Below are positions 51,102 through 60,079 of a DNA stretch of 64,000 bases, piece by piece. The stretch comes from Oceanibaculum indicum P24 (GTDB lineage: Bacteria; Pseudomonadota; Alphaproteobacteria; Oceanibaculales; Oceanibaculaceae): positions 1 through 64,000 of the forward strand of contig NZ_AMRL01000005.1 in the NCBI RefSeq assembly GCF_000299935.1, written 5' to 3'. The position numbers and the translations under genes are program-made. The notes beneath the pieces are model-generated. The model saw nothing but the letters and a program-made list of their open reading frames with translations, did no database searches and had not been told where the DNA came from. Every line of letters begins with the position of its first letter. Positions within the stretch are counted from its first letter, which is position 1.

Positions 51102-51367
51102 CGGTAGCCGGGTAAACGCGACAGATCGTCGCAGATTATTCGACCCACCAGTCTTGAAAGCGTCACGGTTTCACTTTATGTAAAGCGCGAGTTCAATCCC
51201 CGCGCATTCTCGCCGCAGATGACAGAGGCCCATTATCGGGCCGGTTTTCCTGTCCCCATATGGCGAGCCAGACCGCAAGCAGGGTTCTGCACGGCAGTCC
51301 TTTCGACTGCCCGGACCGGCTGTTTTTCTCTGCGAAGGGCGCGGCGTATAACCAGAAGGAGTTCCAT

Positions 51368-51940
51368 ATGACCGATACCAGCCTTGCCGGCCGCAAGATC
51401 GCCATCCTCGTCGCCAGCGGTTTCGAGGAAGTTCAGATGACGGACGCCCAGAAGGCGCTCATCGCGTCGGGCGCGCAGACCCGTATCGTGTCGCGTGAGA
51501 ACGGGCTGGTGAATGGCTGGCACGACAATTCCTGGGGCCACTTCTTCCCGATCGATGCCGACCTGACCCAGACTCTGGCCATCGACTATGATGCGCTGCT
51601 GATTCCGGGCGGCGCGCGCAGCATCGCCAAGCTGCTGGATGATCCGCATGCCAAGCGCATTGCGAAGGCCTTCCTGAAGGGCAACCAGCCGGTTGTGGCC
51701 TTCGGCGACGCGATCTCCCTGCTGGCGATCACCGAGGAACTGGCCGGCCGCACCGTGACCGGCGAGGACAGCACCAAGGAAGCCGCCGAGAAGGCCGGCG
51801 CCAACTGGAGCGAGGAAGATATCGTGGTCGATGGCATGCTGGTCACCGCAAAGGGCGACGCGCAGATCGGCGCCGCGCTGGATGCGCTGATGGCCAATGT
51901 GACTGAGTACGCGGCGACGCTGACCGACGAAGCGGCGTAA
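51368..51940 (+). CDS. DJ-1/PfpI family protein lacking the catalytic cysteine
   Basis: A 190-residue protein with the DJ-1/PfpI fold: KIAILVASGFEEVQMTDAQKAL (including the conserved Glu20), LLIPGGARSIAKLL, and FLKGNQPVVAFGDAISLLAITEELAGRTVTG. In active members the nucleophile elbow reads A-I-C-H-G; here it is A-F-G-D-A, so the cysteine is Gly113 and the histidine is Asp114. There is no cysteine anywhere in the protein. It cannot use the usual DJ-1/PfpI chemistry; it may be a binding or chaperone-like protein. Strong AAGGAG ribosome binding site. A possible promoter, TTGAAA-N17-TATGTA, lies at 51154-51182. Confidence 0.85.
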   Translation: MTDTSLAGRKIAILVASGFEEVQMTDAQKALIASGAQTRIVSRENGLVNGWHDNSWGHFFPIDADLTQTLAIDYDALLIPGGARSIAKLLDDPHAKRIAKAFLKGNQPVVAFGDAISLLAITEELAGRTVTGEDSTKEAAEKAGANWSEEDIVVDGMLVTAKGDAQIGAALDALMANVTEYAATLTDEAA

Positions 51941-51966
51941 CGCCGGCTTATCGGCCGATATCTTGG

Positions 51967-51999
51967 CGCCGGTCCCGGAAACGGGGCCGGCGTTTTTCT
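51967..51999 (+). terminator. Rho-independent terminator after the DJ-1/PfpI-like gene
   Basis: CGCCGGTCCCG (51967-51977) pairs with CGGGGCCGGCG (51982-51992) with one G-T pair around a GAAA loop and is followed by TTTTTCTTT. Confidence 0.88.
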
Positions 52000-52014
52000 T
52001 TGTCAGGACCGGGG

Positions 52015-52458
52015 TCAGGCCAGCTGCCGCCGGTACAGCAGCTCCAGCGTAACGCCCTCGCCACCCGGTACGGTCCCGGCCTCACGGAACCCGAACCGTT
52101 CGTAAAGGCGCCGCGCGCCTGCATTCTCGGCAAAGACATTCAGCGTCTCGATGGGCGGCGTGCGGGCGAGGGCAGCGCGCAGCAGGCCGCTGCCGATGCC
52201 CTTGCGCTGATGCAGCGGGTGCACGAACAGCTGGTCGAGATGCGTGCCCATGCCGGCGGCGAAACCGGCAGCCTTCCCATCCATCAGCGCGACAAGTCCC
52301 CACTCCCAGTCCGGCAGCTTGCCTTCATACCAGTCGCGGCATTCCTGCCAGCTGTAGTTCCAGCCCATGAAGGCATAGGCGGTCAGGCAGGCCTCGCGGT
52401 GGATATTGGCGATGATCTCCACATCGTCGTCGGCAAGCGGGCGGTGTGTCGCTGGCAT
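52015..52458 (-). CDS. GNAT family N-acetyltransferase
   Basis: A 147-residue acetyltransferase with the acetyl-CoA-binding motif QLFVHPLHQRKGIGSGLLRAAL and the C-terminal ENAGARRLYERFGF. The start (MPATHRPLADDDVEIIANIHREACLTAYAF) is typical for the family. The acceptor is unknown. It converges on the DJ-1/PfpI-like gene. Confidence 0.9.
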   Translation of the reverse strand: MPATHRPLADDDVEIIANIHREACLTAYAFMGWNYSWQECRDWYEGKLPDWEWGLVALMDGKAAGFAAGMGTHLDQLFVHPLHQRKGIGSGLLRAALARTPPIETLNVFAENAGARRLYERFGFREAGTVPGGEGVTLELLYRRQLA

Positions 52459-52669
52459 GATCTGACGCCTGTTGCGGTGATGGCCCTATAACCTAGCAGC
52501 GGTTTTAGGGGGTCGAAAGCTGCGCCGTCGCGCCGGTCTCTGTTCGTTTCTTGCAGAACAATGATTTTACAAGGAAAACAGCCATTTTTTCTTGATTTTC
52601 CGGCCCCTCTTCTCCCATATGCCCGGCTTGTTCCAGATATCTGGGTCATCTGCTGGGAGGAGAGCGATA

Positions 52670-53164
52670 ATGGCGAAAAGCGCGCTGATCCGCTCGGGGA
52701 TGGACTTGGAAGACATGCCAAGCGAAACCCCGGTCATGGCCGACACGGCCACTGCTGTTCCTTATACCGTTGTCGGGGAGACCGATGCGGACAAGGACCA
52801 TTTTGTCGTGCGCGATGGCGTGGCCTTCGCCGGGACGCATCTGATCATCGATCTGTGGGATGCCTCGCGTCTCGACGAGATCGGCCATATCGAGGAAACG
52901 CTGAAGGAGGCGGTGGAGGCGGCCGGAGCGACCCTGCTGCATATCCATCTGCATCATTTCACGCCGAATGGCGGCGTGTCCGGCGTTGCCGTGCTGGCGG
53001 AATCGCATATCAGCATCCACACCTGGCCGGAACGCGGCTATGCCGCGCTGGACGTGTTCATGTGCGGCGATGCACGCCCTCATGAGACGCTGAAGGTGCT
53101 GCGCCGCGCCTTCGAGCCTGGGCAGGTCGGGCTAGGCGAGCATCGCCGGGGGCTGACCCTGTGA
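52670..53164 (+). CDS. speD: S-adenosylmethionine decarboxylase proenzyme
   Basis: A 164-residue proenzyme that makes decarboxylated SAM for spermidine synthesis. The self-cleavage site is ESHISIHTWPE (cut before Ser112, which becomes the pyruvoyl group), preceded by LLHIHLHHFTPNGGVSGVAVLA. An N-terminal extension of about 45 residues, rich in acidic and polar residues, precedes the usual start (HLIIDLWDAS near residue 57). GGGAGGAGAGCG precedes the ATG. speE starts inside its stop codon (GTGA overlap). Confidence 0.95.
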   Translation: MAKSALIRSGMDLEDMPSETPVMADTATAVPYTVVGETDADKDHFVVRDGVAFAGTHLIIDLWDASRLDEIGHIEETLKEAVEAAGATLLHIHLHHFTPNGGVSGVAVLAESHISIHTWPERGYAALDVFMCGDARPHETLKVLRRAFEPGQVGLGEHRRGLTL

Positions 53165-54033
53165 GCCGTGAGGAATGGCTGGAGGAGCGGCTGCGTCCCA
53201 GCCTCGCCCAGAAGCTGCGGATTGACAGGCAGCTCTACCGCGACAAGACCGAGCATCAGGATCTCATCGTCTTCGAGCACCAGCTCTATGGCCGCGTCAT
53301 GGCGCTGGACGGCATCGTCCAGACCACGGAGGCTGACGAGTTCGTCTATCACGAGATGATGACCCATGTGCCAATCCTGGCGCATGGGGCGGCAAAGCGC
53401 GTGCTGATCATCGGCGGCGGTGATGGCGGCATGGCGGAAGAGGCGCTGAAGCATCCGCTGGAGAAGCTGGTGCAGGTGGAGATCGACCGCACGGTGGTCG
53501 ATATCGCGCGCGAACATCTGCCGTCGATCAGCGGCGGTGCCTATGACGACCCGCGGATGGAGCTGCTGATCGCCGACGGCGCACGCTATGTTCAGGAAAC
53601 CGACGAGCGGTTCGATGTCGTCATCGTCGATTCGACCGATCCGGTAGGGCCGGGCGAGATCCTGTTCTCCCAGGAATTCTACGCCGGCTGCAAACGCTGC
53701 CTGACGCCCGGCGGCATCATCGTCACCCAGAACGGCATTCCGTTCTTCGAGCGCTATGCAGTGGAGAACACCTATCGCCGGCTGGGGACGCTGTTCCAGG
53801 ATGTCAGCTTCTTCCTGGCGCCGGTGCCGGCCTATATCGGCGGCTTCATGGCCTTCGGCTGGGGCACTGACGATAAAACGCTACGCTGCCAGCCGCTCGA
53901 AACCCTTGCCGGGCGCTTCGCCGGGCTGGGGACGAAGCTGCGGTACTACACGCCGGCCATTCACCAGGCCGCCTTCGCGCACCCGCAATTCCTGGTCGAT
54001 ATCCTGGAAGCGGTGGAGTCGGAAAACGCCTGA
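53161..54033 (+). CDS. speE: spermidine synthase
   Basis: A 290-residue aminopropyltransferase. It transfers the aminopropyl group of decarboxylated SAM to putrescine. Motifs include TEHQDLIVFEHQLYGRVMALDGIVQTTEADEFVYHEMMTHVP, VLIIGGGDGGMAEEALKHP, QVEIDRTVVDIAREHLP, DGARYVQE and VDSTDPVGPGEILFS. It starts with a GTG that overlaps the speD stop by 4 bases, so the two are translationally coupled. A strong hairpin follows. Confidence 0.97.
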   Translation: MSREEWLEERLRPSLAQKLRIDRQLYRDKTEHQDLIVFEHQLYGRVMALDGIVQTTEADEFVYHEMMTHVPILAHGAAKRVLIIGGGDGGMAEEALKHPLEKLVQVEIDRTVVDIAREHLPSISGGAYDDPRMELLIADGARYVQETDERFDVVIVDSTDPVGPGEILFSQEFYAGCKRCLTPGGIIVTQNGIPFFERYAVENTYRRLGTLFQDVSFFLAPVPAYIGGFMAFGWGTDDKTLRCQPLETLAGRFAGLGTKLRYYTPAIHQAAFAHPQFLVDILEAVESENA

Positions 54034-54034
54034 A

Positions 54035-54073
54035 CCGGATGGGGCCGCAACGGAAGCGGGCGGCCCCATCCGG
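54035..54073 (+). terminator. long hairpin after speE
   Basis: A perfect 14-bp stem, CCGGATGGGGCCGC (54035-54048) with GCGGCCCCATCCGG (54060-54073), follows the speE stop directly. There is no T run, so termination would be weak or Rho-linked; it may also protect the mRNA 3' end. Confidence 0.55.
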
Positions 54074-54322
54074 AAGCCGATGCCTGTCGCCGCGCGGTAG
54101 GGGGGACATCGAGAGGGGATCGATGCCGCGAGGCTCTTGGCGTCGACCGCCGGGCAGGACCGCCCGTCGTCGGTGTACGCTTAAGTATGTTGCGTGATTT
54201 TCTGACAAAAAACAATAGTCAATCATCTGTCTATATGTGGGTGCTTGCCGGGGACGGTTTCAGCATGGTATGAGCCGCCGCCGAGCATGAAGATCGACCG
54301 CCAGCCGGAAGGGCCGCTTCGC

Positions 54323-54885
54323 ATGGAAATCGTCAGCCTGGACATCCCGGATGTGAAGCTGATCACGCCCCGCCGCTTCGGCGATAATCGCGGTTTCTTC
54401 TCCGAAACCTGGAACCGCGCCGCCTTTGCCGAGGCCGGTATCGAGGCGGATTTCGTGCAGGACAATCATTCCCTGTCGGCGACCGTGGGCACGCTGCGCG
54501 GCCTGCATTTTCAGATTCCACCTTTCGCGCAGGCCAAGCTGGTGCGCGTCAGCCGGGGCGCGATCTTCGATGTGGCGGTGGATATCCGCACGGGCTCGCC
54601 CACCTATGGCAAATGGGTGGGGGCGGAGCTGAGTGCGGAGAACTGGGCGCAGATGTATGTGCCCAAGGGCTTCGCGCATGGCTTCGTCACGCTGCTGCCC
54701 GATACCGAGGTGCAGTACAAGGTCGATGCGCCCTATGCGCCGGAGCATGATCGCGGCATCGCCTGGAACGATCCGGCCATTGCGGTTGACTGGCCGCTGG
54801 AAGGCCGCGATCCGGTCCTGTCCGGCAAGGATGCCGCCCTGCCGGCCCTTGCCGATATTCCGGCCCCCTTCACGATGGAGACCGC

Positions 54886-54889
<4 letters not shown>
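54323..54889 (+). CDS. rfbC: dTDP-4-dehydrorhamnose 3,5-epimerase
   Basis: A 188-residue cupin-fold enzyme of dTDP-L-rhamnose synthesis. It has [19 protein letters not shown], the catalytic histidine in [35 protein letters not shown], and [12 protein letters not shown]. The ATG at 54323 gives the standard start [16 protein letters not shown]; it follows GGAAGGG. In-frame codons upstream (54287) are less likely. rfbB starts within its stop codon (ATGA). The upstream 250 bp should contain the operon promoter. Confidence 0.95.
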
Positions 54890-55958
<1,069 letters not shown>

Positions 55959-55959
<1 letters not shown>

Positions 55960-56840
55960 TGGCGCGGATCGTCGTCACCGGTGCGAATGGCCAGCTTGGC
56001 ACGGAACTGCTGCGGCTGCCCCTGCCGGCGGGCTGGACGATCCAGGGCTTCAGCCGTGCCGAAGCCGATATCCGCGATCCTGCCGCCATCCAGCGCCTTG
56101 TCGCAGGCGCCGACCTGCTGGTGAATGCGGCCGCCTACACCGCCGTGGACAAGGCCGAGGAAGAGGCGGACATCGCCTACCAGATCAATGCCGAGGCGCC
56201 GGGCCTGCTGGCCGCCGCCTGCCGGGAAGCCGGCATCCCGATGATCCATGTCTCCACCGACTATGTGTTCGATGGCAGCAAGGCGGACGCCTATGTCGAG
56301 AGCGACCCGGTCGCACCGCTCGGCGTGTATGGCGCCAGCAAGGAGCTGGGCGAGCGCGCCGTCCGCAAGGAGCTGGAGCGCCATGTCATCCTGCGCACCA
56401 GCTGGGTCTATGCCGCGCACGGCCGCAATTTCGTGAAGACCATGCTGCGCCTGGGCACGGAGCGCGAAGCCCTGCGCGTGGTTGCCGACCAGCATGGCGC
56501 ACCGACGGCGGCCGGCGATATCGCGGCGGCGATCCTGGCGATTTCCCGGAAGCTGCTGGCCGGCTCCACCGCCTATGGCACCTATCACTACACCGCCGAG
56601 GACGTGACCAGCTGGCACGGCTTCGCCGAGGCGATCTTCGATCTGGCACAGCCGGCGCTGGGCAAGCGCCCGACGGTCGAGGCGATCCCGACCAGCGCCT
56701 ATCCGACACCGGCGCAGCGCCCGGCCAATTCCGCGCTGGACTGCAGCAAGGTGATGGCGGCCTTCGCGCCACCCCGCCGGAACTGGCGCACAGCACTGCA
56801 AGAAGTGCTGCGGGAGATACTGGCCTCATCCAGGCTTTGA
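55959..56840 (+). CDS. rfbD: dTDP-4-dehydrorhamnose reductase
   Basis: A 293-residue SDR with VTGANGQLGTELL, NAAAYTAVDKAEEEAD, STDYVFDGSK, and the catalytic YGASKELGERAV, plus LRTSWVYAAHGRNFVKTMLRLG. It makes dTDP-L-rhamnose. It overlaps the rfbB stop by one base. The TGA stop is part of a TTGACA that starts the parD promoter. Confidence 0.96.
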
Positions 56841-56865
56841 CAAAGTTTGTAGCCACTCTCATGCT
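56837..56865 (+). promoter_or_regulatory. promoter of the parDE pair inside the rhamnose operon
   Basis: TTGACA (56837-56842) and CATGCT (56860-56865) are 17 bp apart, the same pair of hexamers and spacing as the vapBC-type promoter at 16694-16722. A small palindrome, ACAAA-G-TTTGT (56840-56850), overlaps the -35 element and may be the operator. The -35 box overlaps the rfbD stop codon. Confidence 0.55.
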
Positions 56866-56890
56866 TTATCGAAGTGAAGGAGGGCGTGCC

Positions 56891-57139
56891 ATGCATGTGT
56901 CTTTGACCGCAAAGCTTGAAACCATGGTCCGCGAGAAGGTCGAAAGCGGGCTGTACAACAATGCCAGCGAGGTTATTCGCGAGGCGCTGCGCCTGATGCA
57001 GCAGCAGGATGAGGTCCGACGCCTGAAGCTGGACCGGCTGCGCGAGGAAATTGCAAAAGGTGAGGCTGATCTGGAAGCGGGCCGTTTTGTTGCCCTGGAC
57101 GACGCAGATACGCTGGATGCCTATTTCGCGGCACGCTGA
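56891..57139 (+). CDS. ParD-type antitoxin
   Basis: An 82-residue protein with the ribbon-helix-helix start MHVSLTAKLETMVREKVESGLYNNASEVIREALRLMQQQDEVRRLKLDRL, which is typical of ParD, and a C-terminal acidic tail ending DTLDAYFAAR for toxin binding. It overlaps the next gene by one base. It is inserted between rfbD and rfbA. Confidence 0.93.
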   Translation: MHVSLTAKLETMVREKVESGLYNNASEVIREALRLMQQQDEVRRLKLDRLREEIAKGEADLEAGRFVALDDADTLDAYFAAR

Positions 57140-57453
57140 TGCGGCTGCGCCTGTCACGCGAAGCCGCGCACGACATTGATGAAATCGCGCGCTATACCGA
57201 ACAGCGATGGGGCAAGGCGGCCCGGCAGCGCTATCTCGGGCAGATCAAGGAGCGGCTGAAGGCCTTGCTGGAGAATCCCGAACTAGGTCCGGTGCGTGAG
57301 GATATCCGGCCCGGAACCCGCAGTTTGACGGCAGGCCGTCATGTCGTTTTCTATCGGCTGGCATCGGATGCGGTGGAGATTATCCGTATCCTGCACCACG
57401 CCATGGATGTTCAACGCCGGATCGAACCGGCAGAGGAAGAAGAAAAATCATGA
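57139..57453 (+). CDS. ParE-type toxin
   Basis: A 104-residue RelE/ParE superfamily protein: [87 protein letters not shown]. Known ParE toxins poison DNA gyrase. The stop codon lies inside the rfbA start (ATGA, 57450-57453), so toxin and nucleotidylyltransferase are translationally coupled. Confidence 0.92.
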   Translation: MRLRLSREAAHDIDEIARYTEQRWGKAARQRYLGQIKERLKALLENPELGPVREDIRPGTRSLTAGRHVVFYRLASDAVEIIRILHHAMDVQRRIEPAEEEEKS

Positions 57454-58316
57454 AGGGCATCATTCTGGCCGGCGGGTCGGGCACCCGGCTCTATCCTCTG
57501 ACCCAGACCGTCTCCAAGCAGCTGCTGCCGGTCTATGACAAGCCGATGATCTATTACCCGCTGTCGGCGCTGATGCTGGCCGGCATCCGGGACATCCTCA
57601 TCATCACCACGCCGCAGGACCAGCCGCTGTTCCAGGCACAGCTCGGCGACGGGTCGCAATGGGGGTTGAACCTCTCCTATGTCGTGCAGCCCTCGCCGGA
57701 CGGGCTGGCGCAGGCTTTCATCCTGGGCGAGGACTTCATCGGCGGCGATGCCTGCGCGCTGGTGCTGGGGGACAACATTTTCTACGGCGACGGGCTGACC
57801 GACCGGTTGCGCCGTGCCGCCGCGCGCGACAGCGGGGCGACGGTTTTTGCCTATCTGGTCAGCGACCCGGAACGCTATGGTGTGGTCGAGTTTGACGCCG
57901 ACAATAAGGCGCTGACCATCGAGGAGAAGCCGAAGCAGCCGCGCTCGCGCTGGGCGGTCACGGGCCTTTATTTCTACGACAATGACGTGGTGGAGATCGC
58001 CAGGTCGATCAGGCCGTCGGCGCGCGGCGAGCTGGAGATCACCGATGTGAACCGCGTCTATCTGGAACGCGGCGATCTGAATGTCGAGCAGATGGGCCGG
58101 GGTTTCGCCTGGCTGGATACCGGCACCCACGATTCCCTGATCCAGGCCGGTGAGTTCGTGCGCACGGTCGAAGCGCGCCAGAGCCTGAAGATTGCCTGTC
58201 CGGAAGAAATCGCCTACCGCCTCGGCTTCATCGATGCGGCTCAGCTGGAACGGTTGGCGCAGCCGCTGGCGAAGAGCGGTTATGGCGAATATCTGCTGCG
58301 GGTGTTGACCGACTAG
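57450..58316 (+). CDS. rfbA: glucose-1-phosphate thymidylyltransferase
   Basis: A 288-residue enzyme that makes dTDP-glucose, the first step of dTDP-rhamnose synthesis. It has [83 protein letters not shown] and [17 protein letters not shown]. It is separated from the other rhamnose genes by a parDE pair but overlaps parE by 4 bases. Its stop overlaps by 4 bases the end of a second, opposing ParE gene. Confidence 0.97.
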   Translation: MKGIILAGGSGTRLYPLTQTVSKQLLPVYDKPMIYYPLSALMLAGIRDILIITTPQDQPLFQAQLGDGSQWGLNLSYVVQPSPDGLAQAFILGEDFIGGDACALVLGDNIFYGDGLTDRLRRAAARDSGATVFAYLVSDPERYGVVEFDADNKALTIEEKPKQPRSRWAVTGLYFYDNDVVEIARSIRPSARGELEITDVNRVYLERGDLNVEQMGRGFAWLDTGTHDSLIQAGEFVRTVEARQSLKIACPEEIAYRLGFIDAAQLERLAQPLAKSGYGEYLLRVLTD

Positions 58317-58615
58317 ACGACGAACAGTTCCGGCAGGTCGCTGGCGCCATGCAGCATGCGCAGGATCAGCGCCGGGCTGGCCGCCGCATCATAGACCAGC
58401 ACATAGGAAAAGCCGGTCAGGATCAGGAAGCGGATCGGGGGGTCGGCCAGCGTCGGGCTTTCAAGGCCTGAGTCCGGATCGGTGCCGATGCGACGCCCTG
58501 CGGTCTTGATGCTGTTGCGCAAGGCGCGCGCCGTGGCCGGGCTCTCGTCGGCGATATTGGCGATGGCGGCGCGGACATCCCGCGCTGCGGCCGGGGTGAA
58601 GCAGGCCTCCATCAT
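58313..58615 (-). CDS. second ParE/RelE-type toxin
   Basis: A 100-residue protein starting [35 protein letters not shown], with [38 protein letters not shown], the usual ParE strands. It overlaps its antitoxin gene by one base and converges on rfbA with overlapping stops. It is of a different sequence subgroup from the ParE at 57139. Confidence 0.88.
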   Translation of the reverse strand: MMEACFTPAAARDVRAAIANIADESPATARALRNSIKTAGRRIGTDPDSGLESPTLADPPIRFLILTGFSYVLVYDAAASPALILRMLHGASDLPELFVV

Positions 58616-58851
58616 CAGCGTCTTCCGTCGATGATGGTATCGGCCTGGCGTAGGACCAGATCGAGTTCCCGTGCCTCGCCGGCCCGCGCCTCCTTCAGGG
58701 CGGACAGGAAGGCGGCCTTGCGCCCTTCCTGTTCCTGCATCAGCCGCAGCGCATGGCGGACGACCTCGCTGACGCTGCCAAACCGGCCGCTATCGACGCA
58801 GTGCCGGGTGAAATCCTCCAGCTCCTGCGTCAGGCTGACATTGGTGGTCAT
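58615..58851 (-). CDS. second ParD-type antitoxin
   Basis: A 78-residue ribbon-helix-helix protein: MTTNVSLTQELEDFTRHCVDSGRFGSVSEVVRHALRLMQEQEGRKAAFLSAL, the standard ParD start, with an acidic C-terminal tail (LDLVLRQADTIIDGRR). A GGGAGAGAGCGC precedes the ATG. A perfect palindrome lies just upstream. Confidence 0.92.
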   Translation of the reverse strand: MTTNVSLTQELEDFTRHCVDSGRFGSVSEVVRHALRLMQEQEGRKAAFLSALKEARAGEARELDLVLRQADTIIDGRR

Positions 58852-58863
58852 GCGCTCTCTCCC

Positions 58864-58886
58864 GTTATGTCAATATTTGACATAAC
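58864..58886 (-). promoter_or_regulatory. operator-like palindrome upstream of the second parD
   Basis: GTTATGTCAA (58864-58873) and TTGACATAAC (58877-58886) are perfect inverted repeats with a 3-bp spacer, starting 13 bases before the parD start codon. This is the expected place for autorepression by a ParD dimer. It also contains a TTGACA on each strand. Confidence 0.65.
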
Positions 58887-58961
58887 GATCATATGCTAAT
58901 TTTCCGATAGGATGCAAACGCTCTCGTTCCTGCGGTTGATCTTGCCGCCCTGCGATCCGAC

Positions 58962-59960
58962 ATGCTGAAAATGAAGCGTCTCATCCCTGCCTTTTTCCTG
59001 CTCTTCCTGTCCGGCCCCCTCGCGGCGCAGGATATCTCGCTGTCGCTGCCCATCGGCTGCGAGCTTCGCAAGGATTGCTGGGTCTTCCAGCTGCCCGATG
59101 TCGATCCCGGCCCCGACCGTATGGATTATGCCTGCGGCAAGCTGGCTTATGACGGGCATGACGGCACCGATATCGCCCTTGCCGGCCTGGCGGAAATTGC
59201 ACGCGGTGTGCCGGTGTTCGCCGCCGCCCCTGGCATCGTGAAGGGCGTGCGCGACGGCATGCAGGATGCGCTGGTCTCCGAGATCGGCAAGGAGGCGGTG
59301 AAGGACCGCGAATGCGGCAATGGCGTGCTGATCGAGCATGCCGGTGGCTGGCAGACGCAATATTGCCATCTGCGCAAGGGCTCGGTTGCGGTCCGCGCCG
59401 GCCAGAAGGTCGAGAAGGGCGCGCGGCTGGGGGAGGTTGGGCTGTCCGGCTCCACCGATTTCGCGCATCTCGAATTCATCCTGCGCAAGGATGGCAAGAC
59501 GGTCGATCCGTTCCGCGGTCTGGAGGGCGGGCCGGCCTGCGGCCCTGGCGACAAACCGCTCTGGGATGCCGCTGCGCAGCAGGCGCTGGCCTACGGTCCG
59601 GCACCCTATGCCATCGGCGTCGCCCCCCGCGCCCCGAAATATGACGAGGTGCTGAAGGGCCAGTTCCCGGCGGACACCCTGCCGGAGAGCGCCGAGGCCA
59701 TCGTGCTTTGGGCGGAATTCAACGGGCTGGCACCGGGCGACATATTGCGCATGACCCTGACCGGTCCGGGCGGTGAGGAAATGGCCAGCGCCAGCGAGAC
59801 CATGCCAGCGGCGAAGGTCCGCCAGTTCCTGTTCATCGGCAAGAAGCGCGGGCAGCAGCCCTGGCCGAAGGGAACCTATGCCGGCCGCGCCAGTGTCGAA
59901 CGCAAGGACGGGCTGGGTGCTGGCAAGCGTGAAATCCGCTACAGCTTCACGGTGCGGTAG
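58962..59960 (+). CDS. M23 family metallopeptidase (LytM-like)
   Basis: A 332-residue exported protein with a signal peptide (MKRLIPAFFLLFLSGPLAAQ). The LytM zinc-site motifs are visible: GHDGTDIAL (His, Asp), then YCHLRKGS and FAHLEFILRKDGKTVDP (His). Cysteines at CELRKDC, CGK, ECGNG and AC could form disulfides. LytM enzymes cut peptidoglycan cross-links or activate amidases. The C-terminal half (from about residue 230) is a separate unknown domain. Start at 58962 or the ATG at 58971. Confidence 0.88.
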   Translation: MLKMKRLIPAFFLLFLSGPLAAQDISLSLPIGCELRKDCWVFQLPDVDPGPDRMDYACGKLAYDGHDGTDIALAGLAEIARGVPVFAAAPGIVKGVRDGMQDALVSEIGKEAVKDRECGNGVLIEHAGGWQTQYCHLRKGSVAVRAGQKVEKGARLGEVGLSGSTDFAHLEFILRKDGKTVDPFRGLEGGPACGPGDKPLWDAAAQQALAYGPAPYAIGVAPRAPKYDEVLKGQFPADTLPESAEAIVLWAEFNGLAPGDILRMTLTGPGGEEMASASETMPAAKVRQFLFIGKKRGQQPWPKGTYAGRASVERKDGLGAGKREIRYSFTVR

Positions 59961-60079
59961 CGTCCCACCCACTTCGATGTTGATTAGCGGCGGGCGAAGT
60001 GCATACTCCCCGCGCTTTCAGGCTGGCCCGGAATGGTCTAGGGTCCGCCCTTCGGACATCGTATGCCCCGGAAGACGCC

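Noticed and set aside
52459-52669. A SAM riboswitch or spe-type leader upstream of speD
   Set aside because: The region is AT-rich near 52560-52600 and has possible -35/-10 elements, but I could not find the conserved core of a known SAM or speF-type leader.
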